Assembly (NCBI RefSeq): GCF_001984055.1
Contig: NZ_LYVO01000068.1
Span: forward strand, 1-41,349
Length of the DNA stretch: 41,349 nucleotides
Direction: 5' to 3'
Source of the DNA: Variovorax sp. KK3
GTDB taxonomy: Bacteria > Pseudomonadota > Gammaproteobacteria > Burkholderiales > Burkholderiaceae_C
Both the position numbers and the translations under genes were made by a program. The notes under the pieces are model-generated. The model worked only from the letters and a program-made list of their open reading frames with translations. It had not been told where the DNA came from and searched no databases. How positions within the stretch are numbered: position 1 is the first letter of the stretch; every line of letters begins with the position of its first letter. Shown here in pieces: positions 1 to 10,833 of the stretch.

Positions 1-90
1 GGCGCAAAGCGCCGACCGCCCCAGCAGGAGCCCGGGCCGCAGACCGCCTTCGGCGGCGCGCACGCACTCAACACGCACAGCACTCAGCAC

Positions 91-135
91 ACATCACGCA
101 CATCACGCACATCACGCACATCACGCACATCACTC
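91..135. repeat. 9-bp tandem repeat next to the LysR stop codon
   Basis: Four exact copies of the unit acatcacgc (91-126) are followed by a fifth degenerate copy (127-135). The fifth copy overlaps the stop codon of the minus-strand LysR gene at 130-132. The sequence just upstream (61-90) is related but irregular. Copy number could vary by slippage. No function is visible. Confidence 0.85.
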
Positions 136-1053
136 ATCCTGCTCGAACGCCAACCGCCACTGACTGTCCACCGCAAAACTGTGCGCCAGAAAGTCGACGA
201 ACTCGCGCACCTTGGCCGACGGCTGCCGCGGCTGCGGGAACACCGCGTAAAGCGTGCGCGACTCGGGTGTCCACTCCGGCAGCACCGCTCGAAGGTTGCC
301 CGCGGCGATGTCGTCCGCCACCAGGAAGGTGGGCAGCAGTCCGATGCCAGCGCCTTCGAGCAGCGACTCGCGCAGCACCAGGCTGTTGTTGCAGCGGCAG
401 TTTCCAGCCACACGCACCGTGCGGTCCCCGCTGGCGGCGGTGACGTGCCATTCGTCCGGCAGCTGCCCGCGGTTGTAGACCATGCAGTTGTGCCGCTTGA
501 GTTCTTGCGGCGTCGCCGGCTCGCCGTGCCGCGCCAGGTAGGCAGGTGAGGCCACCATCGCGCGCGCCATGCGGCCGATGGGCCGCGCGCCGCGCATCGG
601 TTCGCGGTCGTTGCCGGCGATGAGGATCGACACGTCGAAGCCGGCCTCGGCCGGGTCGACGAAGTAGTCGTTGAGCGTCAGCTCCAGCTTGACCTCCGGG
701 AAGCGCGCCAGAAAGTCCGCGATGCTGCGCCCCAGGTGGGCCGACCCCAGCGACACCGGCGCCCGCGCCTTCAGCAGGCCGCGCGGCGTCGGGTGCAGCT
801 GGCCGGCGGTCTTCTCGGCTTCCTCGATGTCGTCGAGGATGCGGATGCAGCTCGCGTAGTAGGTGCGGCCCGCCTCGGTGAGGCTGATGCGCCGCGTGGT
901 GCGCGCCAGCAGCGGCGTGCCCACGTGGGTTTCGAGCGCCGCGACGTATTTGCTCACCGAGCCCGCGGACATCGCGAGCTCTTCTGCCGCATCGCTGAAG
1001 CTGTGGCGCTCCACCACCTTCCGGAACACGGCCATGCAGGTCAGTCGGTCCAA
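130..1053 (-). CDS. LysR-family transcriptional regulator
   Basis: This 307-residue protein has the standard LysR layout and length. An N-terminal winged helix-turn-helix covers roughly residues 15-60 (FSDAAEELAMSAGSVSKYV, then LLARTTRRISLTEAG), and a C-terminal effector-binding domain starts near residue 90. The chosen start is a TTG at 1051-1053 because it gives the family-typical opening MDRLTCMAVF and is preceded by GGAAAGAG; an ATG six codons further in is the alternative. The gene diverges from the transport and amidohydrolase operon that begins at 1175, with a 121-bp gap containing a palindrome. By the usual LysR arrangement it probably regulates that operon and itself, with a ligand that is a substrate or intermediate of the pathway. 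The divergent placement is seen; the regulatory target is inferred. Confidence 0.93.
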   Translation of the reverse strand: MDRLTCMAVFRKVVERHSFSDAAEELAMSAGSVSKYVAALETHVGTPLLARTTRRISLTEAGRTYYASCIRILDDIEEAEKTAGQLHPTPRGLLKARAPVSLGSAHLGRSIADFLARFPEVKLELTLNDYFVDPAEAGFDVSILIAGNDREPMRGARPIGRMARAMVASPAYLARHGEPATPQELKRHNCMVYNRGQLPDEWHVTAASGDRTVRVAGNCRCNNSLVLRESLLEGAGIGLLPTFLVADDIAAGNLRAVLPEWTPESRTLYAVFPQPRQPSAKVREFVDFLAHSFAVDSQWRLAFEQDE

Positions 1054-1063
1054 ACTCTTTCCA

Positions 1064-1093
1064 ATCTCGAAAGTGATTTTTCTCAGTCGAGAT
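1064..1093. promoter_or_regulatory. Candidate LysR operator palindrome
   Basis: The arms ATCTCGA (1064-1070) and TCGAGAT (1087-1093) are perfect inverted copies separated by 16 bases. They lie just upstream of the LysR start and about 80 bases before the first operon gene. A dyad of this size between a LysR gene and its divergent neighbour is the expected place for a recognition site. It overlaps the presumed LysR leader, which would allow autorepression. No clear -35/-10 pair was identified beside it. Confidence 0.6.
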
Positions 1094-1174
1094 GTTTATG
1101 CCCGATAAGGAAACTGTCAACATGCCGACATAGAGCAACAACAGGCCCTCCCCACGGGGCCGCGAGGAAAAACG

Positions 1175-2662
1175 ATGAGCCTGCGCACGCGCACCCTGCA
1201 TCTCGTCATCGCGATGGGCCTGGCCTGCGGCCTCGGCGTCGCGGCCGCCGCGCCCAGCGGCACCTTGCGATTCGGCACCAACCAGCAGCTGGACGACTGG
1301 GAGACGCTCACCAAGGCCAACAGCACCTACACCTCGCTGGTCTACGAAGGCCTGGCCGAGATGGCGCCCGACGGCGTGACGATCGTGCCGCGGCTGGCCA
1401 CGGCCTGGAAGGAGAGCCCGACCAAGGTCGAGATCACGCTGCGCCAGGGCGTCACCTTCCACGACGGCACGCCCTTCGATGCCGCCGCGGTGGTGAAGAA
1501 CCTCGAACGCGTGCGCGACACGCCCGGCCAATGGCGCGGCGTGATGGACGGCGTGGACAAGTTCGTCGCCGTTTCGCCCACGCAGGTCGACGTGCTGCTC
1601 AAGCGGCCGTCGCCCAACCTGCTGCCCAACCTCGCGCGCCGCGGCGCTTTCATGGTCTCGCCCAAGGCGTTGGAAAGCGGCAGCTGGAAGACCGCGCCTG
1701 TCGGCACCGGGCCGTGGAAGCTCGAGGCCAAGGACGTGGTCAAGGGCCTGCGCCAAGTGGTGAGCTACTACGACGGCTACTACGCACCCGACAAGGTCGG
1801 CGTGGCCCGCATCGAAGTGACCTACATCAACGACCCCGACAGCCTCTACAACGCATTGCGCACCGGCCAGGTCGATATCGTGTGGACCAACGCCTCCATC
1901 GCCACCCGGGCCGAGCGCGAGAACATGAAGGTGAGCTGGTTCCCCTCGGTGCTCTGGCACCTGCAGATGATGGACACGGCCAAGACCTTCAACAGCACCA
2001 AGCTGCGCCAGGCGGTGTGCCATGCGATGAACCCGCAGGACTACATCGACGCCCAGCTCGGCGGCCGCGGCAAGATCCACACGCAGCGCGTGCGACAGGG
2101 CGTTCCGGGCTACGACGCGTCGATCAAGGGCTACCCCTACGACCTCGCGAAGGCGAAGCAGCTCATGGCCGAGCTGGGCAACCCCAAGCCGCAGATCACC
2201 CTCGCGAGCTTCGACAACCAGCGCACCATCGCCGAGCTGTTCAAGAGCCAGATGGCGCAGATCGGCATCGAGGTCAAGCTCGACCTGATGACCTTCGGCC
2301 AGTTCTTCAGCACCTTCCGCAGCGGCAAGTACGCCGCCGCCATCCTGACCGACTCGCAGGACACCGGCCCCTACGACTACTACCTCTATCACTTCGCCAC
2401 CAACGGCGCCGGCAATCCGCTCGGGACCTCGTTCCCCGGCGTGGAGGCCGCCGTGAAGGAAGCGCTGGCCGCCGACGATCCGAAGGCCCAGAACGCCGCC
2501 TGGCAGAAGATGCTCAAGGTGGTGAACGACGAGGCGCTGGACTGCGGCTTCTTCGACTACGCCGCCTACTGGGCCTACAACCCCAAGAAGATCTCGAAGG
2601 TGGTGTCCACCATCGGCGACGTGGCGGTGTTCCGCTACACCGACGTGCAACTCGCCCGCTGA
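1175..2662 (+). CDS. ABC transporter substrate-binding protein, family 5 (peptide/nickel type)
   Basis: This 495-residue exported protein is the size of DppA/OppA-type solute receptors. A signal peptide is visible at residues 1 to about 26 (a hydrophobic core, then an Ala-rich end before PSG). The mature part opens with the family-typical TLRFGTNQQLDDWETL and carries the recurring features of SBP family 5, such as the LRQGVTFHDGTPFDAAAV segment and GTGPWKL. It has no lipobox. The ATG is preceded by GAGGAAA at 1164-1170. It is the first gene of the operon and would deliver ligand to the permeases encoded at 4080 and 5021. Family-5 proteins bind peptides, opines, nickel chelates, glutathione or other small molecules, so the ligand cannot be named. 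The neighbouring amidohydrolases suggest a cyclic or amide-containing N-compound (inference). Confidence 0.93.
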   Translation: MSLRTRTLHLVIAMGLACGLGVAAAAPSGTLRFGTNQQLDDWETLTKANSTYTSLVYEGLAEMAPDGVTIVPRLATAWKESPTKVEITLRQGVTFHDGTPFDAAAVVKNLERVRDTPGQWRGVMDGVDKFVAVSPTQVDVLLKRPSPNLLPNLARRGAFMVSPKALESGSWKTAPVGTGPWKLEAKDVVKGLRQVVSYYDGYYAPDKVGVARIEVTYINDPDSLYNALRTGQVDIVWTNASIATRAERENMKVSWFPSVLWHLQMMDTAKTFNSTKLRQAVCHAMNPQDYIDAQLGGRGKIHTQRVRQGVPGYDASIKGYPYDLAKAKQLMAELGNPKPQITLASFDNQRTIAELFKSQMAQIGIEVKLDLMTFGQFFSTFRSGKYAAAILTDSQDTGPYDYYLYHFATNGAGNPLGTSFPGVEAAVKEALAADDPKAQNAAWQKMLKVVNDEALDCGFFDYAAYWAYNPKKISKVVSTIGDVAVFRYTDVQLAR

Positions 2663-2676
2663 AGAAGGAAGGCCGC

Positions 2677-4083
2677 ATGACCGCCTCCTTCGACTACACC
2701 GGCCACGGCACCGGCACCAGCCTCCTGATCGAGGGCGCCACCATCGTCAGCATGGACCCGCAGGTCGGCGACCTCGCTCGCGGCGACGTGCTGGTGCAGG
2801 GCGCGCGCATCGCCGCCGTCGGCCCCGCGCTCGAAGCGCCGGCCGGCGCCGAGCGCATCGATGCCGAGGGCATGATCCTCATCCCCGGCCTCATCGATTC
2901 GCACACCCACATGTGGCAGGCGCCGCTCAAGGGCCTGGGCGCGGGCCTGTGGGGCGCGGCCGACTACAGCCGGCACGTGTTTCCGCTGCGCGAGAAGTTC
3001 TCGGCGCTCGACATGCACGAGGCCACCTTCGCGTGCGGCGTCGAGATGCTCGACAACGGCATCACCACGGTGCTGGACTTCTGCCACAACGTGATGACGC
3101 CGGCCCATGCGGAGCAGTCGATCGCGGCGCACCGCCGCACCGGCCAGCGCATCCTGTTCGACTACGGCATGCTCGGCGCCTTCGACACGCTGGCGGCCGA
3201 GCATGGCTGGCGCCTGGCGCAGATCCGCGACCTGGCCGGCGGCATGGAGCCGGGCGGGCTGCTGCGCCTGGGCATCGCGCTGGGCTCGCTCGAATACGCC
3301 GGGCTGGACCTGGTGCGCACCGAGATCGAGCTGGGCCGCGAACTGGGGCTGCCGATGAGCTTTCACCAGAACCCGCCCGGCCAGATCTTCGCGCTGCACG
3401 AGGCCGGCCTGCTCCGCGGCGACCTGTTGCCGGTGCATGCCAACGTGGCGACCGACCACGAACTGTCGCTGCTCGCGGCGCACGGCTGCGGCATCTCGTT
3501 CACGGTCGAGGGCGAGTTCGGCGGCGGCCGGCCGATGAGCATCATCAGCCGAGCGCACCGCGCCGGCGTGACGCCTAGCCTGGGCGTGGACATTCCGTCC
3601 CGCGTGGCGCTGGACCTCTTCGCCCAGATGCGCCTGACCTTCCAGGTGCTGCGCAACGAAGAAGCCACGGTCGAGCGCATCGCCGGCCGCTGGCCGCTGG
3701 CGCGCCGCCCCGGCACGCCGCATGCACAGCCGCGCCACATGCTGCAGTACACCACCGTCAACGCCGCCCGCGCGCTCGGCCTGGGCGACGAGATCGGCCG
3801 CATCGCGCCCGGCCTGCGCGCCGACCTGGTGCTGCTGCGCACCGGCCCGTACGGCATGTCGCTGGGCGACCCCGCGGCGCACGTGGCGCTGCAGAGCTGC
3901 GCGGCCGACGTCGACACGGTGCTCGTCGACGGCCGCGTGCGCAAGCGGCATGGCCGGCTGCTCGATCTCGACCCGGCAGAGGCGGCGGCCGCGACCCGGC
4001 GGGTGCGCGAACGCGTGCTCGGGCCGGCGCATGCGGCGCAAGCGGACCAGGCGGGCCAGGCGGACCGGGCGGTGAGCGCATGA
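2677..4083 (+). CDS. Amidohydrolase 1 (Atz/Trz/cytosine-deaminase-like family)
   Basis: A 468-residue metal-dependent hydrolase of the amidohydrolase superfamily. The N-terminal beta-sandwich part (residues 14-70) precedes the metal motif DSHTH with His76 and His78. Further predicted metal ligands are His230 (SFHQN), His254 (PVHAN) and Asp305 (LGVDIPS). The C-terminal part ends with the usual return to the beta-sandwich (ADLVLLR ... DTVLVDGRVRKR). Atz/Trz-type deaminases normally have Glu three residues after the strand-5 His (HxxE). Here the residue is Pro, so the mechanism or substrate may differ. The gene starts 14 bp after the binding protein and its stop overlaps the next start (ATGA at 4080). 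It is a close paralogue of the product at 7995. Substrate unknown. Confidence 0.92.
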   Translation: MTASFDYTGHGTGTSLLIEGATIVSMDPQVGDLARGDVLVQGARIAAVGPALEAPAGAERIDAEGMILIPGLIDSHTHMWQAPLKGLGAGLWGAADYSRHVFPLREKFSALDMHEATFACGVEMLDNGITTVLDFCHNVMTPAHAEQSIAAHRRTGQRILFDYGMLGAFDTLAAEHGWRLAQIRDLAGGMEPGGLLRLGIALGSLEYAGLDLVRTEIELGRELGLPMSFHQNPPGQIFALHEAGLLRGDLLPVHANVATDHELSLLAAHGCGISFTVEGEFGGGRPMSIISRAHRAGVTPSLGVDIPSRVALDLFAQMRLTFQVLRNEEATVERIAGRWPLARRPGTPHAQPRHMLQYTTVNAARALGLGDEIGRIAPGLRADLVLLRTGPYGMSLGDPAAHVALQSCAADVDTVLVDGRVRKRHGRLLDLDPAEAAAATRRVRERVLGPAHAAQADQAGQADRAVSA

Positions 4084-5024
4084 GGCAACTGGTCCTCGCG
4101 CGGCTGGCGGCGGTGCTGCCGATCCTGTTCGCGGTCTCGCTCTTCACCTTCGTGCTGACGCGGCTGACGTCGACCGACCCGGTCAGCCAGATCCTGGGCC
4201 CGGGCGCTTCTGTGGCCGACCGGGCCGAGTACGCGCGCGGCCTGGGGCTCGATCGTCCGCTCGCCGAGCAGTTCCTGGCCTGGATCGCCGGCGCGCTGCG
4301 CGGCGACCTGGGCCAATCGCTCTACACCAGCCTGCCGGTCGCGTCGTCGATGGCCGACGCGGTGGGCGTGACCCTCTCGCTCGCGCTGGCCGGCATGCTG
4401 CTCGCGCTGCTGCTCGGCCTGCCGCTGGGCATCGCTGCCGCGGTGCGCCACGGCTCCTGGGCCGACCGGGCGCTGACCCTGCTGGCCTCGCTGGGGCTGG
4501 CGGTGCCCAGCATCTGGCTGGCACTGCTGCTGTCGCTGGCCTTCGCGGTGGAACTGCAGTGGTTCGACGTGGTGGGCTACACGCCTTTTTCCGACAGCCC
4601 GTTGCAGTGGGCACGCGGCCTGGTGCTGCCGGCCGTGGCGCTGAGCGTGCACACCGCGGCGGTGATCGCGCGCCAGATGCGCAGCGCGATGATCGAGGTG
4701 CTGCAGTCGGCCTACGTGCATGCGCTGCGAGCGCGCGGGCTGTCGCCGCACGCCATCGTCTGGCGCTACGCCATCCGCAATGCGATGGTGCCGGTGCTCA
4801 GCGTGATCGCGATCCAGATGTCGGTGCTGGTCGGCGCGAGCATCGCGATCGAGCGGATCTTCGCGGTGCCCGCGCTCGGCACGCTGCTGATCGACAGTGT
4901 CGTGCGCGGGGACTTCCCCATGCTGCAGGGCGCCGTCGTCGTCATCGCACTCATCGTGCTGGCGGTCAATCTGGTGGCCGACATCGGCTACGGGCTGATC
5001 AATCCCAAGGTGCGCATCCATTGA
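4080..5024 (+). CDS. ABC transporter permease, DppB/OppB type
   Basis: A 314-residue inner-membrane protein with about six hydrophobic segments, the first at residues 10-30. It matches the DppB/OppB layout: an N-terminal membrane anchor, a periplasmic loop with the typical GLDRPLAEQFLAWIAGALRGDLGQS stretch broken by short variations, and the conserved cytoplasmic ATPase-contact loop (ALRARGLSPHAIVWRYAIRNA) near residues 215-240. It would pair with the DppC-type half of the next gene product to form the translocation channel. The start codon overlaps the stop of amidohydrolase 1 by four bases. Its own stop overlaps a TTG start of the next gene. Operon context ties it to the family-5 binding protein at 1175. 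Confidence 0.93.
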   Translation: MRQLVLARLAAVLPILFAVSLFTFVLTRLTSTDPVSQILGPGASVADRAEYARGLGLDRPLAEQFLAWIAGALRGDLGQSLYTSLPVASSMADAVGVTLSLALAGMLLALLLGLPLGIAAAVRHGSWADRALTLLASLGLAVPSIWLALLLSLAFAVELQWFDVVGYTPFSDSPLQWARGLVLPAVALSVHTAAVIARQMRSAMIEVLQSAYVHALRARGLSPHAIVWRYAIRNAMVPVLSVIAIQMSVLVGASIAIERIFAVPALGTLLIDSVVRGDFPMLQGAVVVIALIVLAVNLVADIGYGLINPKVRIH

Positions 5025-6987
5025 ACACCACCACCGCCCCCGCCGAGACGCTGTCTGCCATGGCCGCCCCGCCCATCGCCGCCAATGACGAATCCGCGCG
5101 CCGCGCCCGACTGCTGCCGCGGCTGAAGGCGCTGGCACGGCCCTTCGTGCTGCTGCCCGCTGCCTGGCTGCTCCTGCTGGTGGTCTGTGCGCTGGCGGCA
5201 CCGCTCGTGGCGCCGTACGACCCCTTCCATCCGGACCTCAAGCACCGGCTGGAAGCGCCGAGCGCGCTCTATTGGCTCGGCACCGACGACCTGGGCCGCG
5301 ACACGCTGTCGCGCCTGGTGTTCGGTGCCCGCACCGCGCTGCTGGCGTCGCTCGAGAGCGTGGCCATCGGCGCCGCGCTCGGCATCGGCATCGGGCTCGC
5401 GGCCGGCTACCTGGGCGGCTGGCTCGACCGCATCGCGATGCGCCTGGCCGACGTGATGCAGTCCATTCCCGCGGTGCTGCTGGCGCTGGCCCTGATCGGC
5501 GTGTTCGGCAAGGGGCTGACCAACGCGATGCTCGCGGTCGGTCTGATCTTCTCGGTCAGCTTCATGCGCATCACCCGCGCGGTGGTGCTGGCCGAGCGCG
5601 AACGGCTCTACGTGGATGCGGCGCGCGTGCTGGGGCTCGGTCCGTTCGCGATCATGCTGCGCCAGGTGCTGCCCAACGTGGCCGGGCCGCTGGTGGTGCA
5701 GGGCTCCATCGCGTTGGGCACCGCCCTGCTGATCGAGGCCATGTTGAGCTTCCTGGGCGTGGGCGCCGACAGCACGCAGGTGAGCTGGGGCGCGATGCTG
5801 GAAACCGCGCGCCAGTTCCAGAGCGAGCAGCCGTTTCTGCCGGTACTGCCGGGCGTGGCGATCACGCTGACGGTGCTGTCCTTCAACCTGCTCGGCGATG
5901 CGCTTCGTGACAGCCTGCTGCCGGGCGGGCCGAGGGTAGCCCGGCGCGCGGCGGCCGTGCCCGCCGCGCCGCGCTTCGAAGCCGCCGCCGACGCGGAACC
6001 GCTGCCGGCCGACACGCTGCTGCGGGTGAGCCACCTCACGGTGCGCCTGCAGGGCCCGCAAGGCGAGGCCGAACTGCTCAGCGACGTGTCGCTGCACCTT
6101 CGCCGCGGCGAGGTGCTGGGCTTGGTGGGCGAATCGGGCTGCGGCAAGTCGATCACCGCGGCCGCCGTCATCGGCCTGCTTCCGCCGGCCGCGCGCGTGG
6201 CGGCGGGCTCGGTGCGGCTGGGCCATACCGAGCTGGTGGGCATGAAGGAGTCGCTGGCGCGGCAGGTGCGCGGACGCCGCATCGGCATGGTGTTCCAGGA
6301 CGCGGCCGCGGCCCTGTCGCCGGTGCATACCGTCGGCCGGCAACTCGTTGACGCGGTGCGTGCCCACAGCGCCCTCGATGCGAAGCAGGCGCGTGCGCGC
6401 GCCGTCGCGTTGCTCGAGATGGTGGGCGTGCCCGACGCCGAACGGCGCCTCGACGACTACCCGCACCAGTTCTCCGGCGGCATGGCACAGCGCGTGGTGA
6501 TCGCCGGCGCCCTGGCCTGCGAGCCCGAGCTGCTCATCGCCGACGAGCCGACCACCGCGCTCGACGTGACCATCCAGGCCCAGGTGCTGGACTTGCTGAT
6601 GGACCTGCGCCAGCGCCTCGGCATGTCGATCTTGCTGATCACGCACGACCTGGGCGTGGTGGCCGATGCCTGCGACCGCGTCGCCGTGATGTATGCGGGC
6701 CAGATGGTCGAAACGGGCCCGGTGCGCGAGGTGCTCGCGCACCCGCGCCACCCGTACACCGCGGCGTTGCTGGCGGCGATGCCGCGGAGCGGCGCCGGCA
6801 CCGCGCTCGCCACCATCCCGGGCCGCGTGCCGCCGGCCTGGGCCTGGCCGGCGGGCTGCCGCTTCCATCCGCGTTGCCCGCACGCGGTCGAGGCCTGTGC
6901 GGCCGCGCCGGTGGCGCTGGCAGGCGGCGTGCGGTGCATCCGCGTCGAGGCGCTCGCGGCGCAGCAGGCAGAAGCGAGGGTGCTGCC

Positions 6988-6991
<4 letters not shown>
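5021..6991 (+). CDS. Fused ABC permease (DppC type) and ATPase (DppD type)
   Basis: One open frame of 656 residues joins two proteins that are usually separate. Residues about 30-295 are a DppC-type permease: an N-terminal membrane segment, LGTDDLGRDTLSRLVFGAR, then the EAA-type loop ending in GDALRDSLLPGG. A linker of roughly 35 Ala/Pro/Arg-rich residues leads into an ATPase. That domain has Walker A GESGCGKS at 370-377, signature SGGMAQR near 485, Walker B ending in Asp508-Glu509, and an oligopeptide-transporter C-terminal segment with Cys residues (GCRFHPRCPHAVEAC). I chose the TTG at 5021, which overlaps the previous stop (TTGA) and has AAGG upstream; an ATG at 5060 (643 residues) is the alternative. 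No stop or frameshift is seen at the junction. The stop overlaps the next ATG (6988). Confidence 0.93.
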
Positions 6992-7994
<1,003 letters not shown>

Positions 7995-7998
<4 letters not shown>

Positions 7999-9380
7999 AC
8001 GCATTCCGTACACCCGGCACGTCAGATGCCGCGTTGCTGATCCGCGGCGCCACGGTGCTCAGCATGGACCCGGTGCTGGGCGACCTCGAAGGCGTCGACG
8101 TGCGCATCGAAGGCCATCGCATCGCGGCCGTCGGGCCGGCGCTCGACGTGACCGGCGCCGAATGCATCGACGCGCACGGGATGATCCTGATCCCGGGCCT
8201 GATCGACTCCCACACCCACCTCTGGCAGGGCCCGCTGAAGGGCCTGGGCGCGGGCATGTGGGGCATGGGCGACTACAACCGCCACATCTTCCCGCTGCGT
8301 GAGCGCTTCGGTGCCCAGGACGTGGGCGATGCCACCTTCGCCACCGGCGTGGAGATGCTCGACAACGGCATTACCGCCGTGCTCGACTTCTGCCACAACG
8401 TGATGACGCCCGCGCACGCCGAGGCCGGGTTGCAGGCCCACGTCCGCACCGGTCAGCGGGTGCTGTTCGGCTACGGCATGCTGGGCCGCTTCGACACGCT
8501 GGCTGCAGACCACGTGTGGCGCCTGGCGCAGGTGCGCGCGCTGGCACGCGAATGGCGCGGCGCCGATGCGCCCGTGCGCCTGGGCCTGGCGCTGGCCTCG
8601 CTGGAATTCGCAGGGCTGGAGATGGTGGCTTCCGAGATCGCGCTGGCACGCGAACTTGGCTTGCCGATGAGCTTTCACCAGAACGTCGCCGGACAGATCC
8701 ACGAGCTTCACGGCGCCGGCCTGCTGGGCGCCGACATGCTGCCCGTGCACTGCAACCCGATCCTCGACGAGGAACTGGCACTGCTCGCGCAGCACGGCTG
8801 CGGCATTTCCTTCACGCCCGAGAGCGAGGTGGGCGACGGCCGGTCGACCAGCGTGATCGCCCGTGCCCACCGGGCCGGCGTGACGCCCAGCCTCGGCGTG
8901 GACGTGCCCTCGCGCGTGGCGCTCGACCTGTTCTCGCAGATGCGCTTCACCTTCCTGCTGATGCGGGCCGAGGAGGCCGAACGCGAGCGCGCGAGCGGGC
9001 GCTGGCCGCTCGCGCGCTACCCGGGCACACCCTTCATCCAGCCGCGCGACCTGCTGGCCTATGCCACCGTGAACGCGGCGCGCGGGCTGGGGCTGGGCGA
9101 TGAACTGGGGCGCATCGCGCCGGGCTGTCTGGCCGACTTGGTGCTGCTGCGCGCCGGCCGCTTCAGTCCCTCGCTGGGCGACCCCGCCGCGCACGTCGTG
9201 CTGCAGGCCAACGTGGGCGACGTCGACACCGTGATCGTCGGTGGCCGCGTGAGAAAGCGCGGCGGCGTGCTCGTCGACGGCGTTCACGAACAAGCCGTGG
9301 ATGCCACCCGGCGCGTGCGCGAACGGCTGTTCGGAACCACGACGACTGCGATGCATGCGACGTCTGCGACGCTTTCATGA
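7995..9380 (+). CDS. Amidohydrolase 2 (paralogue of amidohydrolase 1)
   Basis: A 461-residue amidohydrolase, alignable by eye with the product at 2677 over nearly its whole length; long stretches are identical, for example VEMLDNGIT and DFCHNVMTPAHAE. Predicted metal ligands are His73 and His75 (DSHTH), His228 (SFHQN), His252 (PVHCN) and Asp303 (LGVDVPS). As in the paralogue, the position three after His228 is not Glu but Val. Differences cluster in segments likely to face the active site, such as WGAADYS versus WGMGDYN and FTVEGEF versus FTPESEV. The two enzymes may therefore act on different intermediates rather than being redundant (inference). The ATG overlaps the ATPase stop by four bases. 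Confidence 0.92.
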
Positions 9381-9411
9381 CCCCTTCATTCAACCAACCT
9401 GATTTCGAGAC

Positions 9412-10833
9412 ATGACCCGAACCCTGATCCAGAACGCCTGCGTGATTTCCATGGACCCGGCCGTGGGCGACTTCGACGAGGCCGACATCCTGATCGAAGG
9501 CGAAAAGATTCTCGCCGTCGGTCCCAAGCTGCAGGTCGACGCGGCCGAGGTGGTGGACGGCCGCGGCCGCATCGTCACGCCCGGCTTGGTCAATGCGCAC
9601 ATCCACACCTGGGAATACCAGCTGCGCGGCATCGGCAGCGACTGGGTGGGCAGCCGCGACTACCACGCCAACATGCACAAGAACCTCGCGACGCGCTACG
9701 GCGTGCGCGACGTCTACCTGGGCAACCTGCTCGGTTCGCTCAACCAGCTGCGCAACGGCACCACCACCATCGTCGACTGGTGCCACATCCTGCGCGATGC
9801 CGAGATGACCGACGTGGCCATCGACGCGCTGGAGGAGTCGGGTATCCGCGCCGTGTTCGCGCGCGGCACCGTGAAGCCGCCGGAGCGGCCCAACGAAGTG
9901 CCGTACCACAAGAAGCCGTTTCCGCGCGAGGAGATCCACCGCCTGCGCACCGGCCGCCTGGCCTCGGACGATCGCCGCGTGACGTTGGCGATGGCGATCC
10001 TCGGGCCGGATTGGGGCGAGTACGACGTGGCCGCGCACGACATCCGGCTGGCGCGCGAATACGGCCTGATCAACTCCGCCCACACCTACGGCCGCAAGGG
10101 AAAACGGGTGGTGGAGGACGGCTATCCGCGGCTCGCGGCCGAGGGCCTGCTGGGCCCGGACCACAACATCGGGCACGGGAACTGCTTCGACGATGCCGAA
10201 CTGAAGATCGTGCTCGACGCGGGCTGCACCATCACCGCGACCAACCTCACCGAGATGCTGAACTACGAACAGCCCGCCATGCTCGGCCGGCTGGTGAAGC
10301 ACGGCGCCACGCCCTCGATCGGCACCGACTGCGATCCGTACTTCAACAGCTCGATGCTGTGGGTGATGCGCCATGCCTTCCTGCACCAGCGCGAGCTGGA
10401 CAACCGCAGCCTCTATGCCGAAGGCCAGTGGCCGGCGAAGACGCAGCATTCGACGCTGACCCGCGACGCGCTCTACTGGGCCACCATGGGCGGCGCCAAG
10501 GCGTTCGGGCTGGACGGCAAGACCGGCTCCATCACGCCCGGCAAGCAGGCCGACCTCGTGATGTTCGACACGCGTGGCCTCAACATCTTTCCGGCCATGC
10601 CCGGTGGAAACCCGGCCCACGTGGTCGTGATGTACGCCGAAACTTCGGACATCGAGAACGTCATGGTCGCGGGCCGCTTCGTCAAGCGCGACGGGCGCCT
10701 CAGCTTCGACGCGGACCGCCTGGCGCGGCTGAACGAGGAACTGCTGGCTTCGCGCATGCGCATGTTCGAAGAAGGCAACTATGTGTCCCGGCCCGTGGAA
10801 CGCGGGCCCCAGCCGGAGCGCTTCGTCCTATGA
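9412..10833 (+). CDS. Amidohydrolase 3 (divergent Atz/Trz-like member)
   Basis: A 473-residue amidohydrolase superfamily protein, only distantly similar to the other two in this operon. Predicted metal ligands are His63 and His65 (NAHIH), His224 (SAHTYG), His255 (IGHGN) and Asp306 (GTDCD). Again there is no Glu three residues after the strand-5 His. The C-terminal signature GSITPGKQADLVMFD is typical of the family. A gap of 31 bp separates it from amidohydrolase 2, the largest spacing within the operon, and the Shine-Dalgarno sequence is weak. Its stop overlaps the Bug-protein start (ATGA at 10830). It may carry out a different hydrolytic step from the paralogous pair. The substrate is not deducible. 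Confidence 0.92.
   Translation: MTRTLIQNACVISMDPAVGDFDEADILIEGEKILAVGPKLQVDAAEVVDGRGRIVTPGLVNAHIHTWEYQLRGIGSDWVGSRDYHANMHKNLATRYGVRDVYLGNLLGSLNQLRNGTTTIVDWCHILRDAEMTDVAIDALEESGIRAVFARGTVKPPERPNEVPYHKKPFPREEIHRLRTGRLASDDRRVTLAMAILGPDWGEYDVAAHDIRLAREYGLINSAHTYGRKGKRVVEDGYPRLAAEGLLGPDHNIGHGNCFDDAELKIVLDAGCTITATNLTEMLNYEQPAMLGRLVKHGATPSIGTDCDPYFNSSMLWVMRHAFLHQRELDNRSLYAEGQWPAKTQHSTLTRDALYWATMGGAKAFGLDGKTGSITPGKQADLVMFDTRGLNIFPAMPGGNPAHVVVMYAETSDIENVMVAGRFVKRDGRLSFDADRLARLNEELLASRMRMFEEGNYVSRPVERGPQPERFVL

Noticed and set aside
91..135. The direct repeats considered as a CRISPR array
   Set aside because: Units are 9 bp and contiguous, without spacers; no cas genes are present.
134..2650. Long minus-strand open frame opposite the LysR and binding-protein genes
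   Set aside because: It is a GC-bias shadow: rich in Ala, Gly, Arg and His, with no domain, and it overlaps two clear genes.
736..2676. Upstream extension in frame with amidohydrolase 1
   Set aside because: It crosses the LysR gene, the divergent gap and the binding-protein gene in another frame. The family-like start is at 2677.
4559..5020. Upstream extension of the fused permease-ATPase frame
   Set aside because: It lies inside the DppB-type gene in another frame and has shadow composition. The start is placed at 5021 or 5060.
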